Assembly (NCBI GenBank): GCA_032821775.1 | Contig: JAVLRN010000002.1 | Span: forward strand, 4,340,001-4,404,000 | Direction: 5' to 3' | DNA from: Sanguinoderma infundibulare | Taxonomy: Eukaryota; Basidiomycota; Agaricomycetes; Polyporales; Polyporaceae | DNA: 64,000 nt | Shown: in pieces, positions 42,966 through 54,063 of the stretch | How positions within the stretch are numbered: the first letter of the stretch is position 1 | Layout: each line of letters opens with the position of its first letter | Program-made: the position numbers and the translations under genes | The notes under the pieces: model-generated | Told to the model about the DNA's origin: nothing | Databases searched by the model: none | The model's input: only the letters and a program-made list of their open reading frames with translations

Positions 42966-45016
42966 TCAGCTTGGTATCAAACCCCGGCCCCCATCGCATG
43001 CCGTCGGCTCGAAGACCATCTTCGTGAAACACGCACCTCGTCCCCGGGACTTGCACCACCGCCGAAGTCTCGCGCACTCACTCCATCTGCGAGAGCGCTC
43101 GTCCACTCGCAGAACAACCCGCAAGAGTGTGTGTCGCCAGAGAAGCAAGGATCGGGAAGCCAGAGTCAGCGTCGAGAAAGGTACCGAGAGTGTCTGATGC
43201 CTTCGACCCCTATGGCCTGGAGACGGGCGCAAGAAAGTTGACCGTACGAGCAGTTGCGCCTCGCAACGACCGCCTCGTTGACCAATAAGGCGAGCTCCGC
43301 GAGCTCCGCGAGCTACCTTGAAGAAGGAGCGTACTAAAATGAGGAAGGTGCAGCGGGGTGTAAACAGCTGCAAAGGATAGAACGAGTCGATCTTGGGACC
43401 ATAGGTCCAACGCTGATAAAGATAGAGTACTTAGCTTGATGTCTGCAGCGTACCGATCCACTCCACTCGACGAGGTGCATCCCGGGATGGGTTAGAGCAA
43501 TCTCAAAATGTATGGTGCTTACCGGGTGGATGGACTCAAAATTGGAACCATCACAATATATACGCCGGAGAGGGGGCCACGAAGGGCCACATGCTGTGGG
43601 AGGCCTGAGGCGCGGGGGGGCAGCGGAACTTCCGGGGGTACCGGAGCCGCATTTTATGCGGCCAACGGCGCTCCAGATCTAACTGCGTTCGCCGTGAGGC
43701 TGAGAATCTGTATCCAGATAGCGGGATCTGAACGGCGCCGGTTGAGCAATGTTTCTGGAGAGCGAACCCGATGTGCACCCGAGGCAGGCGCTCTTGTGCG
43801 ATCGGAGAGGGTGACGACAAGCGGATACGGCTATTCGTTGTCGACCGATGGCTCGATGCGAGGCTCTCCCATATCGTCCTCGGGCGTTTGAGCGGCGTCC
43901 GCCCACCAATCTGAACAAGTATGAAGTCATTTGAACATATGAGCGCGAAATGCGACATCACGGGGAGATTGACTTACCTGGGATTGGCTGAGCCTCGAGG
44001 CCGACCTGTGAATCACCGCAAAGAATATTATTAGGATGAGAGCGCTATGGATGGATGACGCTGACTCGGTCCGTCCGCGAGTTGAATGGAGACAAAGGGC
44101 TATTTGCAAAGGTGTATTCACGAAGTCCTTTATGAGGATTATCCGTACGGCATGCATTCGGCTCTATGATCGGAGATACAGTCGACTATCTCATAATGAA
44201 TAAGGTCCGTGGCCAGATTTCGGTATGCATTATGGGATATTATGCATCATTGGATGTGTCACATATATGTGACGTGAGTGACATTTGGTGACATTCTGTT
44301 ACAAACGTGACCACCGGCGACTACGACGCTGACCACATGTGCGCCAACGTTGTCTGCTGCACGGCGTTGAACTCCTCTGAGTCCCTCCTCAGGGTTTCCG
44401 CTGCCTGTCGTAATAGTCAACAACCTGAAGCCAGTCGTGGAGAGTGAGATTCTGGTGGGCGGAGGACCCGGTGAGAACTGCAGATGTCTTGGCGCGGGGA
44501 GCATCTGTGGGGGGCGGGCCAGCTTGCTTCTTTCGCTCAACAGGCTTCTCGGGCGGAGCGCAGGGCTTGCGAACATGAGTAGGTCCCATTGGACCAGAGA
44601 TGGGAAGCATAGTGTCGTGAACTCAGATGAAACCTAGTCGAAATGGTGAATATTTGGTGAATACAGAGCTCGATGCACCCCATAACCTGGCCATTGTCAT
44701 GTATATCTTACTATATATGGTAGATCTCATAATGAATATCGGTCGATGGGCCTATGCATTATAAGATATGGGAAAAAATGCATAATTTGGCGGGCACGGA
44801 CTCGGTGGCCCGAAATTTTCATGCATTATGGGATATTATGCATTATGAGATCATTCATTATGAGATAGTCGACTGTACACGCCTGGTATGTGAGAAGGGG
44901 GAATAGAAGAACGGCGTACAGAGCGGCGAGGTCAGGCGAAGATTCCGTGGGAGCACTGCGTCGGGAGAAGACGGCGACGGACCATCTGAAGAACGTCTCA
45001 AAGGGCTTTGATCCAC
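42966..45016 (-). pseudogene. Right-arm counterpart of the 25452-26819 gene, broken by a MITE
   Basis: Reverse match of the left locus. The initiator is GTG instead of ATG (45016-45014), the first frame is split by the 697-bp MITE, and the exon matching left NWWTDAAQTPE has a two-base difference that changes the frame. The 3' part also has indels. If the left locus is a gene, this copy is dead. Confidence 0.45.
44179..44875. mobile_element. MITE, copy 1 (right arm only), TA target duplication
   Basis: 697 bp with perfect 23-bp inverted ends starting CAGTCGACTATCTCATAATG, flanked by TA at 44177-44178 and 44876-44877. The left arm has the exact empty site with one TA at 25591-25592. No transposase frame. 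Multiple TGCATTATGAGAT-like subterminal repeats. Same family as 35594-36084 by shared first 70 bp. Confidence 0.95.
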
Positions 45017-46480
45017 ATTATCAGTGGATGCCTATCGGCCAACTCGGATTATCCAGACATAAAGCTGCTTTGAGGGATATTGAGTCTATAGCGAAACATT
45101 AAAGCTTGACGCTGAGCTGCAGCCTGTGAGCGGAGGGAAGGGAGAGGACAGACTGCCAGCGTTGGAATCGATGTGCGGCAGAGAAGCCGCCAGGGATATC
45201 TGGCAGTGGATACAAGCGGTGTGCCTAGATCCGTGTCCGGATTTGGTCACAGAAGATCCCTAGATGACGTGATTTGATGGAACGTGGGTGATCATACCGA
45301 AGGGTGTGAAGGGTTTCGTCCCAAACACGGATGATTCTGTTTGTCAGCAGCATGGAGCGCCCACGAGGAGTCTGAGGCGCTTGAGAAGGGCGTCGTATAA
45401 GATATGCCCCGTCCCATCCCCGCATTTTCCTTCTCTCCTCGGTCCCTCGCACCCTCCTCTGCTTGTCCCTCTCCTCCTCGCGTCAACCCTGTCTTGGTTT
45501 TTTTCTCGGTCAGCGTTCTGCAACAACAATCGTTTGGCTGATTATATAATTATCGGACTTGGGGTAAGTTGTTAACGCTCCGTAAAATCTTCGCCTGGCC
45601 TTACATGGCGCTTCTTTTCCAGCATCTTTTCCAGGGCAGCATCATGTCGTTTGCGTTCCGCCGCACCGACGTCGTACACAGAAGGCCAGAGCGTCATCAT
45701 GGCCACTGCTGCAACTAACCTTGCGCTTTCACCGCATCCATCACGTCGTCTCCTCGCCCAATAGGGCCACGCTGGCACAGCGCCGACTGCTGGGTACCCA
45801 GTCTGGAGCGAGGCGCCCATCTAGACGGTTGTCTAATGGGAATTTCCCTTGTTCCCCCACCCATGGACGCTCGCAACTGACGCCTTCTCAGTTGCGCAGC
45901 CCCGTCAATGGCGTCGCTTCTGGATGCCGCTGGGCTGAGAACAACGCATGCTGTCATGAGCGGACGTTGTCTGCGCCAGGATATAACCGATGCGCATCCT
46001 CCAACTTGCGTTTCCCACAGTCCCTCACGATACCACCTTTGTCTTGCCCTCCGGCGCCGTCCTGCCTCGCCGTCTCCCGGCTGTGCACCCGGCCATCCCG
46101 CCTCCTCCCCATTGGTCCTCTCAAGTTTCTGAGCCCGCTGCTCCGATTTCCCCTTTGCTGCTTGCCCCTCTGGGCTCATTTCTCTGTTGATTACGGTTTC
46201 CCCCCTCTCAGAAATCCTCTTTAAATTCATGGCGCCCCGGGTGGCCTTCCAGCAGCGGTTAGGATGAGCAAGAAGGATAGGAGAGCTGGGACGGGCCGGG
46301 AAGTTGAGTAGAGGTGTGGGTGTGGCATGTGAGGCGGCGCTGGTAAGTGTTAGACGCCAGGTATATCTCGCACCTCAGGGCGCGTCGTAGATGTTAAACC
46401 ATCCTTCGCACAAACCACGACGTCGTTCTCGACCCTTGTACTTACACTCTCTCCCCTCTTCCAATCCATTCGCTATTCCA
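45017..46480. other. Upstream region of DUF6699 gene A, right arm
   Basis: Counterpart of 24034-25451. Open frames on both strands (46230-45715 minus, 45721-46224 plus) mirror those in the left arm; their conservation reflects the duplication and is not evidence of coding. Confidence 0.35.
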
Positions 46481-47258
46481 ATGGACAACAACTGGCAGAG
46501 CACTGTCCAACGGGCAGGCCAAGCCCACGTCCGGGATGCAGACCCCCGGGTCATCCAGCCACCACAACCCACGCGGAGGCGACTCGCTGACCCTCTTCCA
46601 ACCGCGCAGGCTCCGGTCTGGACCCCTAGGTAGGTTCTCCAATCAGTCTCATGGACAATTTGAGCCTAACGTTGGCCCCGTGTGTCTCAGTGGATGGGTC
46701 ACGTCCGCTCCCCGGGCTAGGACCGTCCCGCTGCCGTCTGAGGAGTCGCCGTCCTCGACCTCGGGCCATGCTTTGCATGAGGTCTTAACCTCAATGCCAT
46801 ATGCATGGGACGTGCGGAGTCGGCTGAAGCCTACGGGCATTCCTACGGAGGTCCTCGACCTCCCGGCCTTTAAGTCGCCGAACGGCAAGACGTCGTTCAA
46901 GATCAACTTCAGCCCAGTCCCGCGGTCGGCTGCGCTCTCGTACTACATCGAAGTAGTTCCACGGCGTCCGGGCGGGCCGATCACAGTCCGCGACGTCTTC
47001 GAGGCGATCGAGACAGCGATGTACGATACGATCGAGAACGTCGACCTCTCATGTTACGAGGACTACAAGAAGAAGGTAGTCCTTGATGGGTACGGTTTCA
47101 GGTTGTGCAGACCGCTGCCCGACGTTCCTCGGCACGTTGACCTGTACCCGGTTCGGGGGCTGACTGGGTTGTACTTCCGCGGGATCGCCATCACGGAGGT
47201 GCATGGCTTTCCGCTCTTCGACGCTGTCCTGTCTGAGCAGCCTCCGAGCCGGTTCTGA
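46481..47258 (+). CDS. DUF6699-family protein, gene A (right arm)
   Basis: Exons 46481-46629 and 46691-47258 (238 aa). Protein identical to the left-arm copy, including the disordered Pro/Ser-rich N-terminus, which normally drifts fast. The intron sequence is also the same. The ITVRDVFEAIETAMYD helix and RHVDLYPVRGL end carry the family pattern. The only difference I found by eye is silent, near 46957. This block is much more alike between arms than the flanking genes, which points to recent gene conversion or strong constraint. Confidence 0.8.
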
Positions 47259-48264
47259 GGTGCGTACGAGTTGTTTGATGGGTCCAGGTGGAGGGTGGCT
47301 GACTTGCGTTCTCTATTTATTCCTCGACCTGCACCCCACGTTACGCGTCTTCGCCCTACGGCTGTTCGCACAGTCGACACCACCTTCCTCGTCACACACG
47401 CATACGGACTCGGACTCGGATCGGTCGTGTTTCCTTACTCGCTACGGCTTCCCATCTTTTCTTAGACATTCCACGAAATCGCTCATGTTCTCCCTATATT
47501 CGTTGTATCATTAACGGTTTCATTCGCCTCCGGTTTTTGTCTTTGGCTTTGATTGGTTGCTACTCGTTCTCTGCCACAGTTCCACCATCCCGTCCGCGTA
47601 TCACTCCCATTTCTTAGGGCGCAATGTTTTCTTCGTACATCCTCATACTTGCCTTCTTTTCCCCACCATACCCCCGTTTCCCAGTTTTTAATATTCCCGT
47701 ACTGTACCTGTATCTAGTGACCCCTGTTGTGTCTTTATACGTTCGCGTGTTAACCGTCGTGTCATGTCTCGTCCTCGATCCAAGCTGTACGCCAAGTAAT
47801 CCATACTATACCCATCCGTGTTTATACCGCACTCACATACTGCGGCGCGTCCCTAACAGTGCGAACATACGTGTCGCACGCACTCTCACTTGCGCGAGGC
47901 TTCGGCGATTTATTTGCAGTAGCCCGGCGTTGAGTACGACTTCCGAGAGCGGTCAACTGCGATCATACTTAATACATTAAGTAAGCCACTTGACGCGCGT
48001 CTTCGGGCCGAACCCTGCCGTAGGCATGCCCGCACGTCGGCCGCACTGAGGTACGTCTGCTCCACCGTGCATTCTCGAGGCTTTTGCAGCTGACTCAAGT
48101 CGTAAGGTACTCCTCAGCTTGTTTTAACCACCAGGCTGGACTAACCAACGCCGTGGTTATGATATCATGACATCATCCTGTGCGCGGATTTTTGCCACAG
48201 TCGTCACCAACTCCTTCCACATATAGGCATCCTAGATTGCAGGACCACATGTGGACGCGTATGT
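47259..48264. other. Right-arm non-coding stretch
   Basis: Counterpart of 22258-23255. No convincing exon; the first part is presumably the 3' UTR of gene A. Confidence 0.35.
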
Positions 48265-48437
48265 ATGTTACAACGCGTACGCCGTGATGGAAGGCAGTGG
48301 ACGACACACAGGCCTAGGGCGATCAACGCGATCGGAGTGGAGAAAGCGGCCAGTGCGTCGTCGGATTCAAGAGGCTTATGCGTTGTGCGGGTGTTGACGC
48401 ACGTTTTGCGTGCTTTATCCTTCCAGGTGAGCTTGAG

Positions 48438-48471
<34 letters not shown>

Positions 48472-49200
48472 CCCAACTCTTTGAAATCGATGTAGACGGA
48501 CCGCCAGCGTTGGAGTCTCGACTCTCCGTGGCTCTTCCTCCCAGCCCCAACCACCCAGATCCTCATCTGTGGACCCACAAGCACCCCTACCCGGTCTCTT
48601 GTGCTCCACCGCGATGGATCCGTCATATTATGCGGCGCCGCTCGCTCTCTCCATGGATTCCACGGCATCTCCATCTCGATCGTCCATTATCCAGGTCAGC
48701 CCCTATCGCTGCTTAACTAAGGGGGAGGTATGTAAAACCGTCAATGCTCCCTCTGCGGTCCTCATGAACAACCTCGGGCGTCACCGTCCGCATCGTTACA
48801 CCCACCTGATACCAGAGTCTTTAAGAGACCGGCAGAACCGAACAAGTGAGCTACGCGCGCCCCCGCCCTCCACGTTCTCCTACCGCGGCACCAAGAAGCC
48901 AGAAGCAGGCCCGCGAGCAGATCGGGCACGGTCGGGGTCCGCGCCGGAGAGCGCGAGGTTGCCGACATCATACCGCAGGAGCTCATTTCGGGCTGGCTAG
49001 GTTGCGGACCTCGGCGATAACGATGAGCCGTTCGTGCTCCGCGAGAGCGCCCTAGCCTTCGAGTTCCTTGTGCGACGTCGGGGCGCGGGCGCGCGAGCTG
49101 TGGGACAACGCCGAGTCCGCGTCCGAGAGCGAGAGCGCTTCCGTCGGCTGTCCGGGCAGAGGTACGGTGGTATATTACCAGTGGCCTTATCCTGCCTCCC
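48265..49200 (+). pseudogene. Decayed gene of unknown family, right copy
   Basis: Same gene as the left relic at 21304-22257 but more damaged. It shares the extra base after Asn-Asn-Leu-Gly. It also has a five-base deletion in the step matching left HFVIQ, an insertion of about 30 bp after it, a two-base insertion near the RP/ST step and further indels. No long frame is left. Confidence 0.55.
48439..48469 (+). repeat. (TA)n microsatellite, right arm only
   Basis: About 15 TA units. The left arm has an ordinary non-repetitive sequence of about 15 bases at this place. Confidence 0.9.
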
Positions 49201-49307
49201 TCGTCCGGGGACCGGATGACCCGCGCACGACCTGAACCTCTGAATCATGTCGGTCGAAGAAGCGTCAAACCGCGGGGGGTCTGTCGACGGTGCCGTGTGG
49301 GAGCTCG

Positions 49308-50757
49308 ACTCGAATGTAGGATGTTCTGCCAGTCGAACTTCTCAGCGGAGATCTGCTCGACTCATCTGCAATCCATGCAGCGAGCCTGGAACGGTCGCTC
49401 ATTTTACCCGCTTCTCTCTCCAGAGTCAGGTTTTTTCCACGTAGTTGGCGCATACATATAGGCAGTCACCATCATGAGTACTCATCTCGACTTTATTGAC
49501 CATGTCATTGAGCTAGTACTGTTCTCTAGACTCGTGAATTCTTCCTGTAGACCCTGACCTGTTGGTCGCAGCTGCTCTCTCTCTCTCTCTCTCTCTCTCT
49601 CTTGCAGGTCGAGACTTCCTTCCACTCTGTCGGAAGCTTCAGCTGATCCCATTAGTTATAATGGAGCACCTCGTAATGCGCAGGGCCTGTAACCCGGATT
49701 CCGATGAGTCTAGCTGTAAAGTAGGCAATGCATCATGAGCTAAACGTATCAGAAACGGTTCACTATGACTGACAGCCTACTGACTGTACGTGTACGTGTA
49801 CTTGTATTCGTCTGCGGTGGCGCGACCGCGCTTCCAAAGAAACGCACGCAGCGGGTTACAGGGTCGCAGTGCGCCGAACAGAAGTCAAGACACGCCCACC
49901 ACATGTTCTCCGCGTCCTGAAGGTTCTGGTTCTCTCGCGCAGCCAGAACGCTGTGCAGAGCATGCGATAGAGCGGGCAAAGCTGTCGTCCGATGGCGACT
50001 TGAAGGCGTGCTGGACCTTAGACGGGTTCGGCTTATGGCAATAACCTTCGTCAATCCGGTTCCGCTGACTGGGCAGAACTCAGTCTATCCAGTCTCCGAA
50101 AACAGCACCCGAAACTACGAGGAGGCAGTTGCTTACCTGACCATGTTTCCTGTTTCCCTGGGATGCGCGATCTTCCCCGATGTCGCTGTACCGAGCCATC
50201 GTTCCAATCGGCGGCGACGCCGAAGCGTGGCACGCGGCGGCTTTAGGGAGCGATGCAATGTGGACGACTGGCCGAGGATGTCGATGAGAACAGAAGGCTT
50301 TGTTCAAAAGTATTTGGAAGTGCATAAATTGTCGAACGAGGAACGCAGCCATACGCCGGGTGCCGTAAGGCCATATGCATGAGGTATACCGCATGTCTTG
50401 GGACGCCATCCGAGCGAAGGGCGACACCGCATGTCAGTCTCCATTCTATGCAGAACGGAAGGTAAAACGCCATGCAAGCATGTCCGCGACACGCTCTAGC
50501 AGTACGTGGTAATAGCGTGTTGATCCCGAGGCTGAACGTATAGTACATGTATGTACAGCATGACACCCAATGACGAACAGTAGCTATGGGAAGATCCTAT
50601 GAAAACAGCGGTCAACATGATAGCGCAGCGACGACAGTCAGGGAATAAACATTTGAAGGAGAAACATAACGCTACACCTATAGGCAGTACATGGCTTAAG
50701 TATCATGGGACGGGACGAGGAGCACCGACCTATAATAAACCCCCGACAGCACCAGGA
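49308..50757. other. Region beyond the right arm
   Basis: No confident gene. Short overlapping frames around 49.75-50.4 kb have no known motif. The final part is the 3' side of the F-box gene. Confidence 0.3.
49575..49602 (+). repeat. (CT)n microsatellite
   Basis: About 14 CT units in a row. Confidence 0.9.
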
Positions 50758-52440
50758 CTAGTGGTCCAGATCAACGTTCTTGACGATGTCTACGTTCACG
50801 CACTCCTCCAGCGTCGCGACGAGGTTGTCATCGTGTATGAACGGCGCGTTGAGCACGAGGCGATCCAGGGGCGCGCCGAGCGCCGCGCGCTCCCGCACGA
50901 CCCCGTGCAGCAGGAAGTAGTCGATCTCATCATCGACTAGCGTCAGCTTGCGGAGGTGCGGCCAGCTGAGCACGCTCATGCTCTCGCCCTCTGTCGGGTC
51001 CGCGTGCTCTTTGCGGAAGAGCTGCAAGAACTTGGCCGTCGCCGAGTTGATCACTGTGAGGTGCGTGATCGTGGGCAGCGCGCGCGTGAAGCGGCGCGTC
51101 GGCGTGCACATGCTCGCGTTGAGCAACGAGAGGGACCGCAAGACGGGGTACCGCCCGGGGCCGGCGTCGCCCCCGGGTATGGGAAGGGACGCAACGAACT
51201 CGCGGAACTCGGTCTCGTCCAGGTTCGCAAGCGTGAGCTCCTGGAGGTTGGGGGTCTCGAGCAGGGAGGACATCCGACAGACCGTGTCCCCCGAGAGCTC
51301 GAGGTAGCGGAGCGTGGGGATGTGGAGGGCGGGATATGCGCGGCCGGCGTGGAGATGAATGTAGGTGCCGCGGAGGATGAGTGCGCGAATGTTGGGGGAC
51401 GCAGCGAGGACATTGCGGAACTGCTCGTACTGAAGGCGTGTCTGGTGCCAGAGCCAACGAAGGTCCAGAGCGATGAGGTTGCGCAAAGGAGGTGCGCCCC
51501 AGGGTGTGGAGAGGGAGTCGAAGCGGACGGATGTGAGAGACTCGGCGCCGCCTTGCAGGATCTCCGAGAGAAGAACTTCTTGGTTGCCCGATGACCCACT
51601 CAGGGAAAGTTGGAGATGCCGGAGCATTGGCGCGCTGGCGTTGGCCAACCTATGCCCGACGGCGTAGATAGTGGATGGTTCAGACGTTGTGACAGCAAAT
51701 CGACGCCATCGTTCAACGTGGGGGAGTAACCTTGAAAGGAGCTCATCGACTACGGGCGTTGTAAACAGGTTCGTCGAGCGCGAGTCGATAGTGATGTCGA
51801 TAGGCTGTCCCAATGAACGCTGCAGGCAGAGCGGAACCCATCCGGATGGTCGAGGATGCTTAACGACGATGTTTGTCCAGAGATCGGGCGTATTGAGGGC
51901 GATGTCGCGCCATTGGCGGGAGACGGCAGCGACGACGAGCGGGAAAGGGCGCGGAATTGACGATCCCAGGATAAGATCATCTTGAGGAATGCGGCTCCCC
52001 GACTTGAATATCAACTCGAGTACCTCTTGGGGAAGTCGGAGGACAGGGAGGAGAAACGTGGAGAGAGCCTCTATCCGTGCGCGGATGCAAGATAGCGAGG
52101 CCTCGTTCATGTGGACTTGATTCATGAGCGCACTCACTGCGGGGCTAAAGTGGGGGCCGTCCACGCCAGACGAGGGCTGTAGGAAGACGCGCCATCCATC
52201 GGATCCACCGTGAAATGTCTCCCAGCCATAACTCTCCTGCAGTCGCTTCACTTCCCGCTGGACAAGAGGAACAGGCTTGGTTATGGCTGGAACTCCAAGA
52301 ATCGAAATGCATATGTATGGACTCGCCTGATAGGTAGGGTCTGTCGTAATCTGCTTGATGAGCAGGAGGCGATGGACTTGGTGCTCAGCAGCCTGGCGGT
52401 TGAGTTCGGCGATGATGTCTCGGATGGTGGTCAAGCCCAT
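50758..52440 (-). CDS. F-box protein with leucine-rich C-terminus
   Basis: Uninterrupted 560-codon frame from the ATG at 52440. Residues 105-130 form a helix (MNEASLSCIRARIEAL) of the kind found just before many basidiomycete F-boxes. The F-box-like motif LPVLRLPQEVLELIF is at 131-145, and VVAAVSRQWRDIALNTPDLW follows at about 170-190, a very common layout in Agaricomycete F-box proteins. The rest has irregular leucine-rich repeats (for example TLRYLELSGD, NLQELTLANLD, HLRKLTLVDDEI). Likely a substrate adaptor of an SCF ubiquitin ligase (inference). No intron needed and no lesions seen. These genes are highly expanded in mushrooms, so the substrate cannot be guessed. Confidence 0.85.
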   Translation of the reverse strand: MGLTTIRDIIAELNRQAAEHQVHRLLLIKQITTDPTYQASPYICISILGVPAITKPVPLVQREVKRLQESYGWETFHGGSDGWRVFLQPSSGVDGPHFSPAVSALMNQVHMNEASLSCIRARIEALSTFLLPVLRLPQEVLELIFKSGSRIPQDDLILGSSIPRPFPLVVAAVSRQWRDIALNTPDLWTNIVVKHPRPSGWVPLCLQRSLGQPIDITIDSRSTNLFTTPVVDELLSRLLPHVERWRRFAVTTSEPSTIYAVGHRLANASAPMLRHLQLSLSGSSGNQEVLLSEILQGGAESLTSVRFDSLSTPWGAPPLRNLIALDLRWLWHQTRLQYEQFRNVLAASPNIRALILRGTYIHLHAGRAYPALHIPTLRYLELSGDTVCRMSSLLETPNLQELTLANLDETEFREFVASLPIPGGDAGPGRYPVLRSLSLLNASMCTPTRRFTRALPTITHLTVINSATAKFLQLFRKEHADPTEGESMSVLSWPHLRKLTLVDDEIDYFLLHGVVRERAALGAPLDRLVLNAPFIHDDNLVATLEECVNVDIVKNVDLDH

Positions 52441-54060
52441 GCCTCTGCTGAGATTTAGGGAGAAGACGGAGGCTATGAGATGTCACAAACATACCTCAGG
52501 ACGAGAGGGTCAGAGGGAGGCGTCGAGCAGCGGAATGCCTGTCACTGCCAGTCAGCAAGAGCTTTGGAAGGGCCCATGTGTGCTCACGATGGCCCAGCCT
52601 CGGCCGCCGGTCTGGCCGTTTCCCTCCATGGCCTCCGGCTCTTTGCGGGCGACGAGCGCGCACAAGATCCAGAGAGCGCCCGTCCTCCTTCTCCAACTAC
52701 CACATCGTCCTCGAGCTCTGAGAGCGCGTTAGTCCTGCAATCCAACGCCGTTCTGCACGTACACGGGATGCTCTGCATGCCCACGGTGTGATGCTGCCGG
52801 ATGTGTGCGCATACACGCAGCAAATCGTTGGGATTAAGTCCAGGTGCGTCCCTCCAATCCTGTTTCCGCGCGAGCTAGGCTGATAACGCCTTCTCGTGAT
52901 TTATTAGTAGACAGCATCGTCCCTGGTACCTATGAGTTCAGGGAGACAGCATTGGCACAGACGAGTGAAGAGGGAATGCGCGTTTGGAGTCGGGGGCACT
53001 GTCGCTGCTAGCCATGGGACATCTGATGGTTCGATAGCCTTTTCGATAAACATCCATCCTCCTGGCTCCATTTTTACAATTCGTGAGTTCCGCTCGTCAG
53101 GACACGTGAACTTGAGAATGCTGCAATGGGGCTAGGGATCCTGTTTTGAGTCGGGCGAATAGGGCGGATGAGGATAGGGTACCATGCCAGTGACACGCAG
53201 GACGTCTCCTTGGTCTTTGGAATCCGCTTGCAACTTCGCTTCGCATGAAGCAACCACGTTGTATTCGGGGCAGGTGTTGGTTGTGCGCTAGGATTGGGTG
53301 AGTTCACGACGACTGAGTGCTCTGTCAAAAACACTAACATGCGACGATCCAACCTCCAGGCCGGTCGGGGATAAAATGCACACGCAAACTCCCTCTAGCT
53401 CAGGGATTCCAATACACAGTCCTTGAGGATCTTGCATGGAGTCCTGAGAGAAGCATCGCCTTGCGCAGATGTCAATTCAGAAGTCGAAGTCGTACTAGGA
53501 AACTAGGTCATCGCACTCTGGTAGGTATGTGGCCCGGTCCTTCTGGTCTTGCCCCATCGAAGTCCAGCTGATGTACGGTAAATTGGAATCCTCAGTTAGT
53601 GTTCTAGGGTGTCAGAGCCTCAGACCAGCATGTCGGACGAGAGAAGGTGGGGTTCAAACGAGCGATCCACCGAGCGAGTCGGCCACATTAAGGACTCGTG
53701 GTGAGCAATCTTGACCTTAGTGGCCCGCGGGCTGTTCGGTTACACTCGTGCTTTGTCTGATAGCAGCACGCGGGAATTGATAACATCCAGATGACGGAAA
53801 AGCGTCTCTCCGCGCCCTCTGCCCACCGGTGACCAACGTACTCAGGCGTACCGATGTCATTCGCCCGAATCACCGTGGGTGATCGGCTTTACAGCTGTGG
53901 GTAGTCTCTTTTCTAGCTGCGGCGCTCGTATGAAAAGCACGTTCATTGCGCAGATACGTGCGTTCTTCATCAGTCACCCATTGCGGTTTCTCACGAACCT
54001 TTCTCAGAACTTCTTCCCTCAATCAGCAAGCTATACGCTTCAAGCTACCGCGCCAACACC
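52441..54060. other. Intergenic stretch with no recognised gene
   Basis: Only short frames on both strands. No repeat family or RNA gene seen. Confidence 0.3.
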
Positions 54061-54063
54061 CAT

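Larger units (their letters stand above)
38440..49307 (-). repeat. Right arm of the large inverted repeat
   Basis: Reverse complement match of 21237-31479. About 0.6 kb longer than the left arm, mostly because of the 697-bp MITE at 44179-44875, a (TA)n expansion and a short insertion near 48720. Confidence 0.93.

Noticed and set aside
21237..49307. Large retrotransposon or giant mobile element as explanation of the inverted repeat
   Set aside because: No reverse transcriptase, integrase or tyrosine recombinase frame was seen in the arms or loop, and the arm ends lack terminal repeats or target duplications.
53640..53740. tRNA-like stretch with a GGTTCAAAC-type loop
   Set aside because: No acceptor stem or anticodon arm could be paired on either strand.
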